The position numbers and the translations under genes were made by a program. Of a DNA stretch of 64,000 nt, positions 1-8,460 are shown piece after piece. The notes beneath the pieces are model-generated. The model was not told the DNA's origin. It ran no database searches and worked only from the letters and a program-made list of their open reading frames with translations. Source of the DNA: JBFWVJ01 sp050246795 (GTDB taxonomy: Bacteria > Patescibacteriota > Gracilibacteria > JAUYGZ01); contig JBFWVJ010000001.1 in the NCBI GenBank assembly GCA_050246795.1, forward strand, positions 1 to 64,000, written 5' to 3'. Each line of letters opens with the position of its first letter. Position 1 is the stretch's first letter.

Positions 1-118
1 CTTTCATCGTCTCAAAAACTTTAGAAGAGTTTGTACACGCTTTGACAAGCTCGATACTTCCTATTGCGGCTTCATATTTCTTGGACTCATCCTGCTTCTT
101 TTCAAATCCTTATGTTAA
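1..118 (+). CDS. C-terminal end of an IS5-family transposase (cut by window edge)
   Basis: The frame beginning at base 2 is open from the window edge to a TAA at 116-118 and gives 38 residues. They contain RRVCTRFDKL followed by SYCGFIFLGLILLLFK. The pattern of Arg-rich helix, TRFDK, then a hydrophobic helix is the usual C-terminus of IS5/IS427-type DDE transposases. The catalytic DDE residues lie outside the window, so I cannot say whether the element is intact. No inverted terminal repeat can be defined from one end. A 9-mer repeat tract (127-153) and half of a dispersed inverted-repeat element (162-243) follow directly. Confidence 0.6.
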   Translation, partial: FHRLKNFRRVCTRFDKLDTSYCGFIFLGLILLLFKSLC

Positions 119-126
119 CAGTGCCT

Positions 127-153
127 AAGGGGCGTAAGGGGTGTAAGGATTTT
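127..153 (+). repeat. 9-bp-period repeat tract A
   Basis: Three 9-bp units in perfect register: AAGGGGCGT, AAGGGGTGT, AAGGATTTT. It belongs to the dispersed family also seen at 4291, 8310, 8831, 22455, 44016, 44298, 57972 and 61961. The last unit is AAGGATTTT, as in other members. Confidence 0.75.
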
Positions 154-161
154 TCTTTATT

Positions 162-243
162 CCATTCCGACCGAAGTCCTCCGTAGCTGGAACTGTGGAA
201 TTCAGGAGGGAGAGCGCAGGAGGACGTAGTGGAGGAATCTCTT
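162..243. repeat. Diverged copy of the 38321-38444 inverted-repeat element
   Basis: It shares CCATTCCGACCGAAGT (162-177) and GGAGGAATCTCTT (231-243), in the same order, with the element at 38321-38444. Between them GTCCTCC (176-182) pairs with GGAGGAC (219-225), so the transcript could form a long hairpin upstream of serS. Confidence 0.6.
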
Positions 244-259
244 TCTTTGCTTCTTAACT

Positions 260-287
260 TTGCAACACCTTTTCGTTCCGGCATACT
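260..287 (+). promoter_or_regulatory. Possible serS promoter
   Basis: TTGCAA (260-265), a 16-bp spacer, then CATACT (282-287), 29 bp before the serS ATG. The match is moderate. Confidence 0.35.
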
Positions 288-315
288 GCGCGTACAAGAC
301 TCCTAATTTCAAATA

Positions 316-1626
316 ATGATCGATATCCGCCAACTCCGTGAAAACACTGACTCCTTTAAGAAAGGTGCCAAGGACAAGGGCTTTGATGTAAAGCTGATCG
401 ACCGTTTGCTGACGATGGATGAAGAACTGCGCGAATTGAAGCAAGCCGTAGAACAAAAAAGATCCGAACAAAATGCTGCCGCGAAGAAGATTGCTGGGCT
501 GCAGGGTGAAGAGAAGGAAAGAGCGATTGCTGAGATGCAAGGGAGTAAAGATGGTCTAAAAGCAGAAGAAGAACGGCTGCGAGTCATGGAGGAAGAGGTT
601 CAACACCTGTTGCTGCTCATGCCCGCGCCGGCGCTTGAACGCGTGCCTTTAGGGAAAACCGACGAAGAAAATGTGGAAATCCGCACCTGGGGCGAAGTGC
701 CCGAGTTTGATTTTGAGATCAAAGACCATGTGCAACTCGGTGAAGAGCTGGATATTCTCGACATTCCTCGCGGGGTGAAGGTGTCCGGGTCTCGGTTTTA
801 CTTTTTGAAGAATGAAGGGGCATTGTTGGAAATGGCCATCTTGAAGTACACCCTTGATAAATTAGTGAAAAAGGGTTTCTCCCCCATGATTCCCCCGGTG
901 CTGGTGAAGTACGATGCGATGATGGGGACCAGTTACTTCCCGGGAGGAGAAGAGAGTGCCTTTGCCGTTGGCGTCAAAAAACAAAAGGGGGGCGGCATAG
1001 AAGACGATGGATTGTACCTGGTCGGCACTTCGGAAGTGTCGGTCACTTCCTATCACCAGGGAGAAACTTTGGAGGAAAGCGAATTGCCAAAGCTGTATGC
1101 GGGATACTCCAACTGCTTCCGCCGCGAAGCCGGGACCTATGGCAAGGATACGCATGGCATTTACCGCATTCACCAGTTCCAAAAAGTGGAGCAGGTGGTG
1201 ATCTGCAAGAATGATCCGGAGGAAAGCGCTAAAATGCACCAGATGATCCTCGGGAATGCCGAAGAAGTCTTGCAAGACTTGAAACTCCCCTACCGCGTCG
1301 TCGATGTGTGTACCGGTGATATGGGCCAGGGGCAGATTTACAAGAATGATATCGAGACCTGGATGCCCAGCCGAGGAAAATATGGGGAAACCCACAGCTG
1401 TTCTACTTTTCATGAGTTCCAGGCCCGGCGGTTAAACTTGAAATACAAAGACAAGGATGGGAATAAGCACTTTTGCCATACCCTCAACAACACCTGTATC
1501 GCTTCCCCACGCGTCTTGATCCCCTTGTTGGAGATCTACCAGCAAAAAGATGGTTCGGTGGCGATCCCTGAAGTACTCCAGCCCTATATGCTGGGGATGA
1601 AGAAAATCGAAAAGAAAAGTTCCTAA
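316..1626 (+). CDS. serS: Seryl-tRNA synthetase
   Basis: Class II synthetase that charges tRNA-Ser in the cytoplasm. The 436 residues match the usual bacterial length. Residues about 26-105 form the antiparallel coiled-coil arm that contacts the long variable arm of tRNA-Ser. Motif 2 is seen around 263-276 (FRREAGTYGKDT, then HQFQKVEQ). Motif 3 is near 388-402, where LNNTCIASPRVLIPLLE replaces the more usual NGSGLA form but keeps the essential Arg. The ATG at 316 has no Shine-Dalgarno; the leader reads AATTTCAAATA, which is typical of this genome. The gene stands alone between repeat-rich upstream DNA and an oppositely oriented orphan pair. No T-box leader is seen. Confidence 0.96.
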   Translation: MIDIRQLRENTDSFKKGAKDKGFDVKLIDRLLTMDEELRELKQAVEQKRSEQNAAAKKIAGLQGEEKERAIAEMQGSKDGLKAEEERLRVMEEEVQHLLLLMPAPALERVPLGKTDEENVEIRTWGEVPEFDFEIKDHVQLGEELDILDIPRGVKVSGSRFYFLKNEGALLEMAILKYTLDKLVKKGFSPMIPPVLVKYDAMMGTSYFPGGEESAFAVGVKKQKGGGIEDDGLYLVGTSEVSVTSYHQGETLEESELPKLYAGYSNCFRREAGTYGKDTHGIYRIHQFQKVEQVVICKNDPEESAKMHQMILGNAEEVLQDLKLPYRVVDVCTGDMGQGQIYKNDIETWMPSRGKYGETHSCSTFHEFQARRLNLKYKDKDGNKHFCHTLNNTCIASPRVLIPLLEIYQQKDGSVAIPEVLQPYMLGMKKIEKKSS

Positions 1627-1648
1627 GTCTTCTTGCTCCGAAAAGCTG

Positions 1649-1948
1649 CTATTTCGCTTGTTGAATCTTTTCTTTGATGGCCGCTATTTTTTGCTGAGCC
1701 TGGCTTCGGAGGGCCGATTTGGCTTCTTTTTCCATTTCTTTGACCGCTTCGGCTAGCTTCGGAGCGCTTTTTTCACAGGCCTGTACCATCGTTTCATCGA
1801 ACTGATGGATGTGCTCGATCAACTGCTCCAACTGTTCGAGATTCATGCGGTGCAAGTTCGCAAAAATACGTTCCTTCGTCTCTAAGCTGATGTCCGGATG
1901 GTCCGCCACCAGGTCGAAAACATCATCGAGAAATGGGAGATCAACCAT
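1649..1948 (-). CDS. Small helical orphan protein
   Basis: A 99-residue acidic, strongly helical protein of unknown function with no signal peptide or membrane segment. The first half is leucine-rich (FLDDVFDLVADHPDIS). The second half, from about residue 60, is an Ala/Lys/Glu coiled coil ending in KEKIQQAK. It lies 8 bp downstream of the 174-residue gene at 1957-2481 on the same strand, so the two are probably co-transcribed from the promoter at 2503-2531. The gene ends 22 bp from the convergent serS stop. Confidence 0.75.
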   Translation of the reverse strand: MVDLPFLDDVFDLVADHPDISLETKERIFANLHRMNLEQLEQLIEHIHQFDETMVQACEKSAPKLAEAVKEMEKEAKSALRSQAQQKIAAIKEKIQQAK

Positions 1949-1956
1949 GGGAAAAA

Positions 1957-2481
1957 TTAATGGATATTGGCTCTGAGAGAGGGATCAATGTAGTCTTTCT
2001 TTTTGTAGGTATTCCACCATTCCAGACGCCGGCTCAAATACTGCCCCCAGCTTTCATCTGGGCCGATGGGGTCAAGATGCTCTTCCCGGGTCCAGAATTC
2101 AGCCATTTTTTGCCGCAGCTTCTGCATCGATGTTTTTTCTGCTTCGGTTTCAGGCTTTGCTTCGACCTGGTCGAGGACGGTACCGATCCCCCGCATCATC
2201 ACCTGTTTTGAAGTGGTATGAATGTCCTTGAGGTCCGTGATGATCACATCAGCTGCTGCTTTTAGAGAGGTCAAGGCTGCCGAAATATTGCTCGGACTGA
2301 AGATACCGATCACCTTTTTCATGCGATAGATCGACTCTTTGATGTAGTCGTATTCGGTCACTAAGTAGCCTTCTTCGTCGATGTACTGCATGTGGCTTTC
2401 ATCAAATTCATCGCGGGGTTTGTCCCGGCGGCGTTCTTTGACGCTGATCTTGATGTCGGGTCGTTCGGAATGGTGCTCCAT
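1957..2481 (-). CDS. Orphan cytoplasmic protein, first gene of a two-gene unit
   Basis: The reading frame is open from 2562, but I place the start at the ATG at 2481 (MEHHSERPDIKIS). A strong promoter ends at 2503 and the longer start would lie upstream of it. The product is about 174 residues with no signal peptide, no membrane segment and no recognised domain. A charged N-terminus (KERRRDKPRDEFDES) is followed by helices and a Trp/Tyr-rich C-terminus (WGQYLSRRLEWWNTYKKKDY). The 99-residue gene follows 8 bp later. A perfect palindrome AATGATCATT (2482-2491) touches the start codon and could be an operator. Confidence 0.7.
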   Translation of the reverse strand: MEHHSERPDIKISVKERRRDKPRDEFDESHMQYIDEEGYLVTEYDYIKESIYRMKKVIGIFSPSNISAALTSLKAAADVIITDLKDIHTTSKQVMMRGIGTVLDQVEAKPETEAEKTSMQKLRQKMAEFWTREEHLDPIGPDESWGQYLSRRLEWWNTYKKKDYIDPSLRANIH

Positions 2482-2502
2482 AATGATCATTAAATTCAGA
2501 TC

Positions 2503-2531
2503 ATTATAGCATAGATCCTGCTTCTTTTCAA
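2503..2531 (-). promoter_or_regulatory. Strong promoter of the 2481-1649 gene pair
   Basis: On the minus strand: TTGAAA (2531-2526), 17-bp spacer, TATAAT (2508-2503) preceded by an extended TGC. Downstream lie the palindrome AATGATCATT (2482-2491) and a repeated GATCATT (2499-2505), suggesting an operator. Confidence 0.7.
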
Positions 2532-2572
2532 AAACACGTCTTAAGAAGGAGAGCTTGATCAACCTCGTCTTC

Positions 2573-3295
2573 CTACCATTCTCGAAGCAGCTTCAGCGCC
2601 TCCGGCAGGATCATATTTTCCCAAGCCCGGTATTGCTGACCGGAAGGATGAAGTCCATCTTCAGCAAGGCCGCCTGGTTTTTGGGACTCGGATTGGCTCA
2701 GGGCAAAGATATCCACCACGGGTACATCACGCTTGAATGCTTCTTCACGGATGATCTCGTTGAATCGTTTGATGCCAGCTTCATTCAACTCCGGTGATCC
2801 AAACTGACTGCCCAACGGTGTTTTGGTGTAGTCGGGAATGGTGACGATCAGGACCCTGGCGGGAGAGGTCATCAGGGGCGGGACTCGCTCGAGGATTTCA
2901 ACAAAACGCGCTCGGAAGATGTCCTCGTCGACGCCCTGAACCCAATCGTTCACCCCGATTAACAGGGTCACAAAATGCGGACGATGCTTTTCTACGTACG
3001 GCAACTCTTGCTCTAAGAGCTGCTTCGTTGTCCAGCCGGTGCGCGATGGGTTGGCCACTAACCTTATGTTTATCCCCTCTTTCCGCATATTTCTCTCTAA
3101 GATTTTGGGCCATCGGTCGCGAAGGCGGACTCCTTCGCCGATAGTGTAGGAGTCTCCCAGTGCAACGTAGCGAAGTCGTTTTGATGCTGCGAGAGCTTCT
3201 GGCTGGGAAGAGTCTTCCTGATGAAAAAAGGAACGATCCGAGGCGAGCGCAATGATTCCGAGTGTCAGAAGGAGAACGAGAAAGGTTTTTAGCAT
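2573..3295 (-). CDS. Secreted SGNH/GDSL-family hydrolase
   Basis: A 240-residue esterase or acyl-hydrolase of the SGNH superfamily. An N-terminal hydrophobic segment (about residues 3-19, FLVLLLTLGIIALAS) is a signal peptide or anchor, so the enzyme acts outside the cytoplasm. Block I is ALGDSYTIGEG (about 46-56) with the nucleophile Ser. Block III is IGVNDW (about 113-118) with the oxyanion Asn. Block V is DGLHPSGQQY (about 213-222) with catalytic Asp and His. All key residues are present. The substrate cannot be told from sequence; peptidoglycan or glycan deacylation and lipid hydrolysis are all possible. Confidence 0.9.
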   Translation of the reverse strand: MLKTFLVLLLTLGIIALASDRSFFHQEDSSQPEALAASKRLRYVALGDSYTIGEGVRLRDRWPKILERNMRKEGINIRLVANPSRTGWTTKQLLEQELPYVEKHRPHFVTLLIGVNDWVQGVDEDIFRARFVEILERVPPLMTSPARVLIVTIPDYTKTPLGSQFGSPELNEAGIKRFNEIIREEAFKRDVPVVDIFALSQSESQKPGGLAEDGLHPSGQQYRAWENMILPEALKLLREW

Positions 3296-3360
3296 AGATC
3301 AGGACTAACAGACGGCTTCATCGTATCACAAGTGCCGACACCCCCAGGAACCTTCCCCTC

Positions 3361-3389
3361 TTGCATTTTGAGCCGTTTTAGCTTATACA
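3361..3389 (+). promoter_or_regulatory. Promoter of the TPR protein gene
   Basis: TTGCAT (3361-3366), 17-bp spacer, TATACA (3384-3389). The same hexamer pair and spacing occur upstream of rlmD (41488-41516). Confidence 0.6.
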
Positions 3390-3476
3390 TATTGCTGATC
3401 CAGTTGATGGTTGAGAGTGAAAAGTTGATAGATCAGCCATTGAACATTGGACATTGATAATTGAAAATTTTCCTTC

Positions 3477-4286
3477 ATGCCCGTCATCCTCCCCTTTTCC
3501 GTCCTCGTTGGATCCTTGAGCACGCTGATGTACATCATCTCGAGGCGGTTCCGTATCGTGAAAAAAACCTTTCATTTGCAAAAAGAACTGGAAGACCATC
3601 AGAAAAAGATGGAACGTGTGAAAAAGAAAGAAAGCCTGCAAAAGGAAAAAGCGCTCCAAGACCTCAAACGAACCGCTGAAATGAAGCACAAGGCTTTGAG
3701 AAACCTGGGCGCGATCAATGAACTCATGAAGAAGGTCGACCATGACCTCACCACCGGACAAGACGAAGAAGCCCTCAAGACGCTAATCCAGGTCATTTCT
3801 TTGGACGAAAACCATCGCAAAGGCAATGAACTGCTTGCCCGACTGTATTTAAAAACCGGCCGCCATAAAAAAGCTGAATTGATCTATAAGAAGCTGATTG
3901 AGTTGTACCCATTTGATGCTGAATACTATTCCTGCTTAGCCCACAGCTTTTTTCAACGGCATCAGTTCAAGATGGCGACCCAATTCTATGAAAAAGCGCT
4001 TCAGCTCGATAAAAGCAATGCGACTCGTTCGATCAATCTCGGTCATGTCTATGCCACACGAAAGGATTATGGCATGGCTTTGGAATACTATATAAAGGCG
4101 CACCGCATGGACGTGCGAAATATTGAGCTGATGTTCCTGATCGTGGAAATCTGTCTCCAAAACAGCGACCCCATCACCGCCCGCGAATACCTTCACCGGA
4201 TCTTAGATTACGAACCATACAACCAACAAGCGAAGACCTTGCTCGGAGAGGTTTTGAGGAGCTTGAAGCAGGAAGAAGCGGCTTAG
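3477..4286 (+). CDS. Membrane-anchored TPR-repeat protein
   Basis: A 269-residue protein. An N-terminal hydrophobic segment (about residues 2-22, VILPFSVLVGSLSTLMYIIS) is followed by a Lys/Glu-rich coiled coil (about 25-80). At least four tetratricopeptide repeats follow (about 95-262), with signatures such as LLARLYLKTGRHKKAELIYKK and INLGHVYATRKDYGMALEYY. TPR arrays are protein-docking platforms. With the anchor this is probably a scaffold at the inner face of the membrane, partner unknown. The gene has its own promoter and is followed by an inverted pair of 9-mer tracts. Confidence 0.85.
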   Translation: MPVILPFSVLVGSLSTLMYIISRRFRIVKKTFHLQKELEDHQKKMERVKKKESLQKEKALQDLKRTAEMKHKALRNLGAINELMKKVDHDLTTGQDEEALKTLIQVISLDENHRKGNELLARLYLKTGRHKKAELIYKKLIELYPFDAEYYSCLAHSFFQRHQFKMATQFYEKALQLDKSNATRSINLGHVYATRKDYGMALEYYIKAHRMDVRNIELMFLIVEICLQNSDPITAREYLHRILDYEPYNQQAKTLLGEVLRSLKQEEAA

Positions 4287-4385
4287 AGGAAGGGTTTTAA
4301 CGGTCTTAAGGGTTTTAAGGGTATTTAGGATTTTAGAATGGGCGATCCTTCCTTAAAACCGTTATCACCATTATCACCCTTCCCT
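4287..4385. repeat. Inverted pair of 9-bp-period tracts (tract B)
   Basis: The left tract (about 4288-4335) reads as 9-mers such as AGGGTTTTA, ACGGTCTTA, AGGGTTTTA and ends in AGGATTTTAG. The right tract (about 4349-4382) is the same family inverted. GGTTTTAAGG (4311-4320) pairs exactly with CCTTAAAACC (4351-4360). The arrangement matches the inverted tracts around the four-helix-bundle genes, but no gene is enclosed. Confidence 0.7.
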
Positions 4386-4386
4386 A

Positions 4387-4415
4387 TTGACCATTCCCTA
4401 AAAACCCAGTACATT
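4387..4415 (+). promoter_or_regulatory. Promoter of rplY
   Basis: TTGACC (4387-4392), 17-bp spacer, TACATT (4410-4415), 58 bp upstream of the rplY start. Confidence 0.5.
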
Positions 4416-4473
4416 CTTCCCTGCTGTTTTCTGGATCGCCTGATCCGCTGCTTTTCTTGCTTATTTATCTGCC

Positions 4474-5109
4474 ATGGAAAAAATGTCACTCGCTGTTCAA
4501 GTTCGATCTTCTGATGAAAAAGCCTCTCATCTTCGACAAAAAAGCCTGGTGCCTGGAGTCATCTATGGACATGGTTTTGAGAATATTCATGTGAAAGTCG
4601 ACTATCAGACCTTTCGACGAGTTTTTGAACAAGCGACCTACAGCACGCTCGTTGGCCTGGATGTCGATGGCAAGGAAGTTCCTGTGTTGATCCACGAAGT
4701 CCAATACGATCCTATTACTGACAATATTATCCATATCGATTTCCACGCGGTGCGAATGGATGAAAAAGTGACCACTCATATCGCCCTCGAATTTGTAGGG
4801 GTTTCTGAAGCCGTCAAACAAGGAGCTGTTCTCAATACCCTCAAGCATGAAGTGGAAGTTTCCGCTCTCCCGGGAGATCTGGTCCACACGATCCAAGTCG
4901 ACATCAGCGCCCTCAACGAGGTGGGAGATATTATTCGTATTTCGGATATCACGCCTCCAAAGGGTGTTGAAATCCTGGCTAATCCTGAGGAACCGTTGAT
5001 TTCCGCTGTTGAACTGAAAGTGGTGGAAGAAGTGCCTGCTGCAGCTGAAGCTGCTGCACCTGCTGAAGGTGCTGACAAAACAGAAGGCGCTGAAAAGAAA
5101 GCGGAATAA
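4474..5109 (+). CDS. rplY: Ribosomal protein bL25, long CTC form
   Basis: A 211-residue protein of the large subunit that binds 5S rRNA. Residues 1-90 form the L25 domain (LVPGVIYGHGFENIHVKVD). Residues about 95-180 are the CTC-type beta domain (ALEFVGVSEAVKQGAVLNTLKHEVEV). Residues 183-211 are an Ala/Glu/Lys-rich low-complexity tail common in long bL25 proteins. The ATG at 4474 is preceded by TTATTTATCTGCC, with no Shine-Dalgarno. An alternative start is the ATG three codons downstream. It is monocistronic with its own promoter. Confidence 0.95.
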   Translation: MEKMSLAVQVRSSDEKASHLRQKSLVPGVIYGHGFENIHVKVDYQTFRRVFEQATYSTLVGLDVDGKEVPVLIHEVQYDPITDNIIHIDFHAVRMDEKVTTHIALEFVGVSEAVKQGAVLNTLKHEVEVSALPGDLVHTIQVDISALNEVGDIIRISDITPPKGVEILANPEEPLISAVELKVVEEVPAAAEAAAPAEGADKTEGAEKKAE

Positions 5110-5180
5110 ATTGATGGAAATTTTTCCGTCCCGTATGCTTTCCGTGCCTGAGCTCGGCATGCTTGTTCTTTGTGGATGTT

Positions 5181-6338
5181 ATGAGTGAAAATTCCCCTGA
5201 ATCTCCATCAAAAAAGACTACCCTCCTGCCCTATCTTTGGGGATTGGTGGGACTTGTTTTTTTAGCAAATGTATTCCTGCTCTTCCCGTCTGGATCGCCT
5301 GAAGATACCGATGAGTCGTCGAATACCGAAGTCGAGCAAGAGGACTACGACCGGGTGTCATTTTGGCACCAGTTTTTGAACGAGAATCAAACCTCATCCG
5401 CAACCGAAAAGTTCTCACTTCTGGATGGGCTGCCGATCGATCCTGAATATGAGGAGTCGGCCGTGAGCGTGATGATCGACAATTTTGTAACGGCCAGACC
5501 CCAGCAAAGCGGCATCCGCTCCGCTTCGGTAGTGTATGAAGCTCTGGCTGAAGGAGGGATCACTCGTCTCATGCTGGTCTTTCCTTACCAGGAAATCGAT
5601 CGCGTGGGCCCCGTCCGCTCTGCCAGGGACTATTTCGTCGACTTTGCCGAAGAATATGGAGGGGTGTACCTGCATGCTGGTGGATCTCCACTCGCGTTAG
5701 AAAAACTGTGGGCCTCTGCCAGCCTCCTCGACCTGGACGAAGACGAGCGATTGGAGGGGGAAACGTATAGCTTCCGTGACTCGCGCTATCCCGCCCCACA
5801 CAACCTGTATTTCGACCTCCTGGCCGTGAAGGAACGAGCAGCTCAAGTCGACTGGGATCTGACCTCTCCCCAGCAACAATGGTGTTTTTCCTCTGAAGAG
5901 GTGGTCGGAACGCCTGTCAGAAAAGTCGTGCTCAATTTTGCCAATGACCCCTTTTCTGACTCGCTTGCGCAGTTTGTCTATGACCTCGAGCAGAAACACT
6001 ACAAACGGTTTTATGGGAAAACCCAACCGACTCCCCACACTGACCAACTCGACGCGCTCCAAGTCTCCCCCAAAAACATTATCGTACAGGTCGCCCCGAG
6101 CGAATTGATCAATGGGGACGAAAAAGAACGCCTGGCCTTTCATCATATCGGGACCGGGACCGCGTTCTTTTATCGAAATGGGCAAAAAAACAGGGGAAGC
6201 TGGACGAAGCTCAACGCTTCCTCTCGAACAGCATTTTTAGATGAAAACGGCGAACCGATCTGTCTTCACCCCGGTCAGACATGGATCGCCATCGTTGATG
6301 ATGAAAGCTTGATCGAGGAAGAAACCGCAAGCGAATAG
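5181..6338 (+). CDS. DUF3048 envelope protein
   Basis: About 385 residues. The frame extends to a TTG at 5163, but the ATG at 5181 (MSENSPESP) is the better start. One membrane segment lies at about residues 15-35, followed by an acidic spacer (EDTDESSNTEVEQED). The DUF3048 domain begins near residue 94 (SVMIDNFVTARPQQSGI) and includes the hallmark YEALAEGGITRLM, DRVGPVRSARDYF and HAGGSPLAL. A C-terminal DUF3048_C-like part follows. The family (B. subtilis YerB and relatives) is extracytoplasmic and of unknown biochemistry. It sits directly before the DUF4012 gene (31 bp), and both look like envelope proteins. Confidence 0.9.
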   Translation: MSENSPESPSKKTTLLPYLWGLVGLVFLANVFLLFPSGSPEDTDESSNTEVEQEDYDRVSFWHQFLNENQTSSATEKFSLLDGLPIDPEYEESAVSVMIDNFVTARPQQSGIRSASVVYEALAEGGITRLMLVFPYQEIDRVGPVRSARDYFVDFAEEYGGVYLHAGGSPLALEKLWASASLLDLDEDERLEGETYSFRDSRYPAPHNLYFDLLAVKERAAQVDWDLTSPQQQWCFSSEEVVGTPVRKVVLNFANDPFSDSLAQFVYDLEQKHYKRFYGKTQPTPHTDQLDALQVSPKNIIVQVAPSELINGDEKERLAFHHIGTGTAFFYRNGQKNRGSWTKLNASSRTAFLDENGEPICLHPGQTWIAIVDDESLIEEETASE

Positions 6339-6369
6339 TGGAAGATGGAAAAACCCCCATTCTTCATAT

Positions 6370-8307
6370 ATGCTCAACGAAGAGGTTTTTAACTGCATGA
6401 AAAAGTCACATCCCCTTCCGTCCCACCTCCTCCACCTGAAGCAGCACTTGGGATTGTTGGAGCGCCGGCATCTTGATCTCCCGCCAGTGAAAAAAGCTCA
6501 TGAAGTGCGATATCTTCGACGAAGAGAGCGATCCATGATTCCCACTTCGTATCGCACGGGGTTCGTTTTTTTTGGGTTCACGATGATCCTTTCTTTATTT
6601 GTGGTCGCAACCTTCGACGCGCAGACCATGGCCGAGTCGCACCGCGGGTATCTGCAGGCACAGCTCCTGGAAGAATTCAACACTTTTTCAAGCTCTCTGG
6701 AAGCCTATCAGCATCGATCGCAAGACGAAGCCGAACTTCTGCTTCCGCAGTCGGATACCTCGCTTGCTGATTATTACGATCCGCTGGAACTTCAGGCCCT
6801 TCTGGTCCAGATGGGACTGGAAGTCCGCCAGGGATCGGCTCATTTTCAAGATTTGATCTCCTCCTGGGGGAAGGACTTACCCGTCCTTGAACGGCTGAAC
6901 TGGATGGAGAGCTCCGCACAAAAATCACTCCGGGTCTGGGACCGGCTCTTTACTTCCCTGGAATCCTTTCCCTTCCATCGCTTGGATCTGACAGCAAAAA
7001 ATCAACTCCAGCGCTCGCTCGTGACGATGGCGGAAGTCAGGGATTTTTTAACGACGTTTTTGCAATTGGCAGATCCCCTCAGAAGCGTTCTGGGATCTCA
7101 AGCCCCTCAACGGATACTCGTGTTTATCCAAGACCCTCATGAACGCCGCGCGACGGGAGGGGCATTGTCAGCGGGTGTTGAATTGTTGGTCGAAAGCGGA
7201 GAGATCCTGCATTGGAAGCCCTTTCACGTCGATGAACTGGACGGCCTCCAAGGTGCTCTTCCAGTACCCGCGGAGCTTGCCGGGGTCTCAACCCAACCGA
7301 GCGTGGCCACCGCGAATCACTTTTTGGATGTGCCGAAATCTGCTGAACAGATTTCCTGGTTCTGGCAGCGGCAAGCTCGAAGTTCCCCTGATCTGATCGT
7401 GATCGTGAGCACAGAGGTGTTTGAACGGTTGTTTTCGGTGATGCCAGAGCCGGCTTTTGAAAACCTTTCACTGCGGTGGTCAGCCCTGAGACTTTCGGAA
7501 GACCGAGAAGCCCTCAAGGAACTCTCTTCAACCCTCGTTAAGGCCTTTGGAAAAATCGTGTCCCAACCAGAACTGTTTTTTCGAAGCGCGACGCTGCTTT
7601 CCGAACTCCGTGATGAAAAGCACTTTTCTCTCTGGAGTCCCCAAGCTCCGCTTCAGCAAACACTGACCTCCTTTCGATTGCACGGAGCTCTCCCGTCTCC
7701 CCTGCCCCATGAAGATTTTCTCATGATTTCTGGGGTGAACATGGGTGAAAACGCCTCTGACCGCTGGATCGTAGAAAACGCCGAACTGCACACCGCGATC
7801 AGCGAAGAGGGGCGAGTGAAAAACTGGTTGAAGATTGAACAACGCCATCGTTGGGAGCCGGGGTTTCTGGAACCCTTGATGGAAAAGGTGGGACGTCCAC
7901 TGTCCCGACCGGTGATCCAACAGTTGTCGAGCGCTCCTCATGAGCGTTTTGTTCGACTGGTCGTTCCAAAAGGAAGCCTTTTGCAATCCGCTATTGGAGT
8001 TGATCTCTTGGAGGTGTCCATGACCACGACGGATGAGTTTGCCGTCTGGAGTTTTCGGCAAAAGCTCATACCAGGTGAAATAAAGTCCGTGGAACTGGTC
8101 TATGAACTTCCCTGGGCCTTCGATACGCAGACCGTGGATAATTATCGTTTAACGCTCGTTAAACAAGCGGGAACGCCTGCCATGGGGTTCAGGCACCTGA
8201 TCAAGCTTCCCTCCTCTCTCAGCGTCTTCCAGAGCCTTCCGGAGGAATCCATCCTGGAATTGAGGAAAGATGAGAGGGTGGCGGTGGTGGCGGGGAGGAA
8301 CCCTTGA
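6370..8307 (+). CDS. DUF4012 membrane protein
   Basis: 645 residues. A basic cytoplasmic N-terminus of about 60 residues is followed by one membrane helix (about 62-80, GFVFFGFTMILSLFVVATF) and a large outer part. The DUF4012 signature begins around residue 247 (RILVFIQDPHERRATGGALSAG) and matches the family pattern of LVLLQN.AELRPTGGF. DUF4012 proteins are common in Patescibacteria, Chloroflexi and Actinobacteria, often near envelope polysaccharide genes. The function is unknown. An alternative ATG lies at 6397. The stop is followed by the left arm of the 9-mer inverted pair. Confidence 0.88.
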   Translation: MLNEEVFNCMKKSHPLPSHLLHLKQHLGLLERRHLDLPPVKKAHEVRYLRRRERSMIPTSYRTGFVFFGFTMILSLFVVATFDAQTMAESHRGYLQAQLLEEFNTFSSSLEAYQHRSQDEAELLLPQSDTSLADYYDPLELQALLVQMGLEVRQGSAHFQDLISSWGKDLPVLERLNWMESSAQKSLRVWDRLFTSLESFPFHRLDLTAKNQLQRSLVTMAEVRDFLTTFLQLADPLRSVLGSQAPQRILVFIQDPHERRATGGALSAGVELLVESGEILHWKPFHVDELDGLQGALPVPAELAGVSTQPSVATANHFLDVPKSAEQISWFWQRQARSSPDLIVIVSTEVFERLFSVMPEPAFENLSLRWSALRLSEDREALKELSSTLVKAFGKIVSQPELFFRSATLLSELRDEKHFSLWSPQAPLQQTLTSFRLHGALPSPLPHEDFLMISGVNMGENASDRWIVENAELHTAISEEGRVKNWLKIEQRHRWEPGFLEPLMEKVGRPLSRPVIQQLSSAPHERFVRLVVPKGSLLQSAIGVDLLEVSMTTTDEFAVWSFRQKLIPGEIKSVELVYELPWAFDTQTVDNYRLTLVKQAGTPAMGFRHLIKLPSSLSVFQSLPEESILELRKDERVAVVAGRNP

Positions 8308-8309
8308 AG

Positions 8310-8340
8310 AAGGTGCTTAAGGGACGTAAGGGTTTTAAAG
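8310..8340 (+). repeat. 9-bp-period tract C-left, upstream arm around a four-helix-bundle gene
   Basis: 9-mers AAGGTGCTT, AAGGGACGT, AAGGGTTTT. TAAGGGACGTAAGGGTT (8318-8334) is a perfect 17-bp inverted match to 8833-8849, on the other side of the gene at 8461-8826. Confidence 0.85.
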
Positions 8341-8386
8341 GGGGAATGCTTGAGTATTTTATTATTTGAGAATCTGAACAGCTGAA

Positions 8387-8416
8387 TTGCAAGCTCGATT
8401 ATTTGATATGTACAAA
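8387..8416 (+). promoter_or_regulatory. Possible promoter of the four-helix-bundle gene
   Basis: TTGCAA (8387-8392), 18-bp spacer, TACAAA (8411-8416). It lies between the left repeat arm and the start at 8461. Confidence 0.4.
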
Positions 8417-8460
8417 TGTTTATTTATTCTCGTTTCGATCTTACACTTTCATCATGAATT

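Noticed and set aside
1..315. T-box or other riboswitch before serS (also checked ileS and thrS leaders)
   Set aside because: No T-box sequence (TGGNACCGCG-like) or specifier hairpin was seen.
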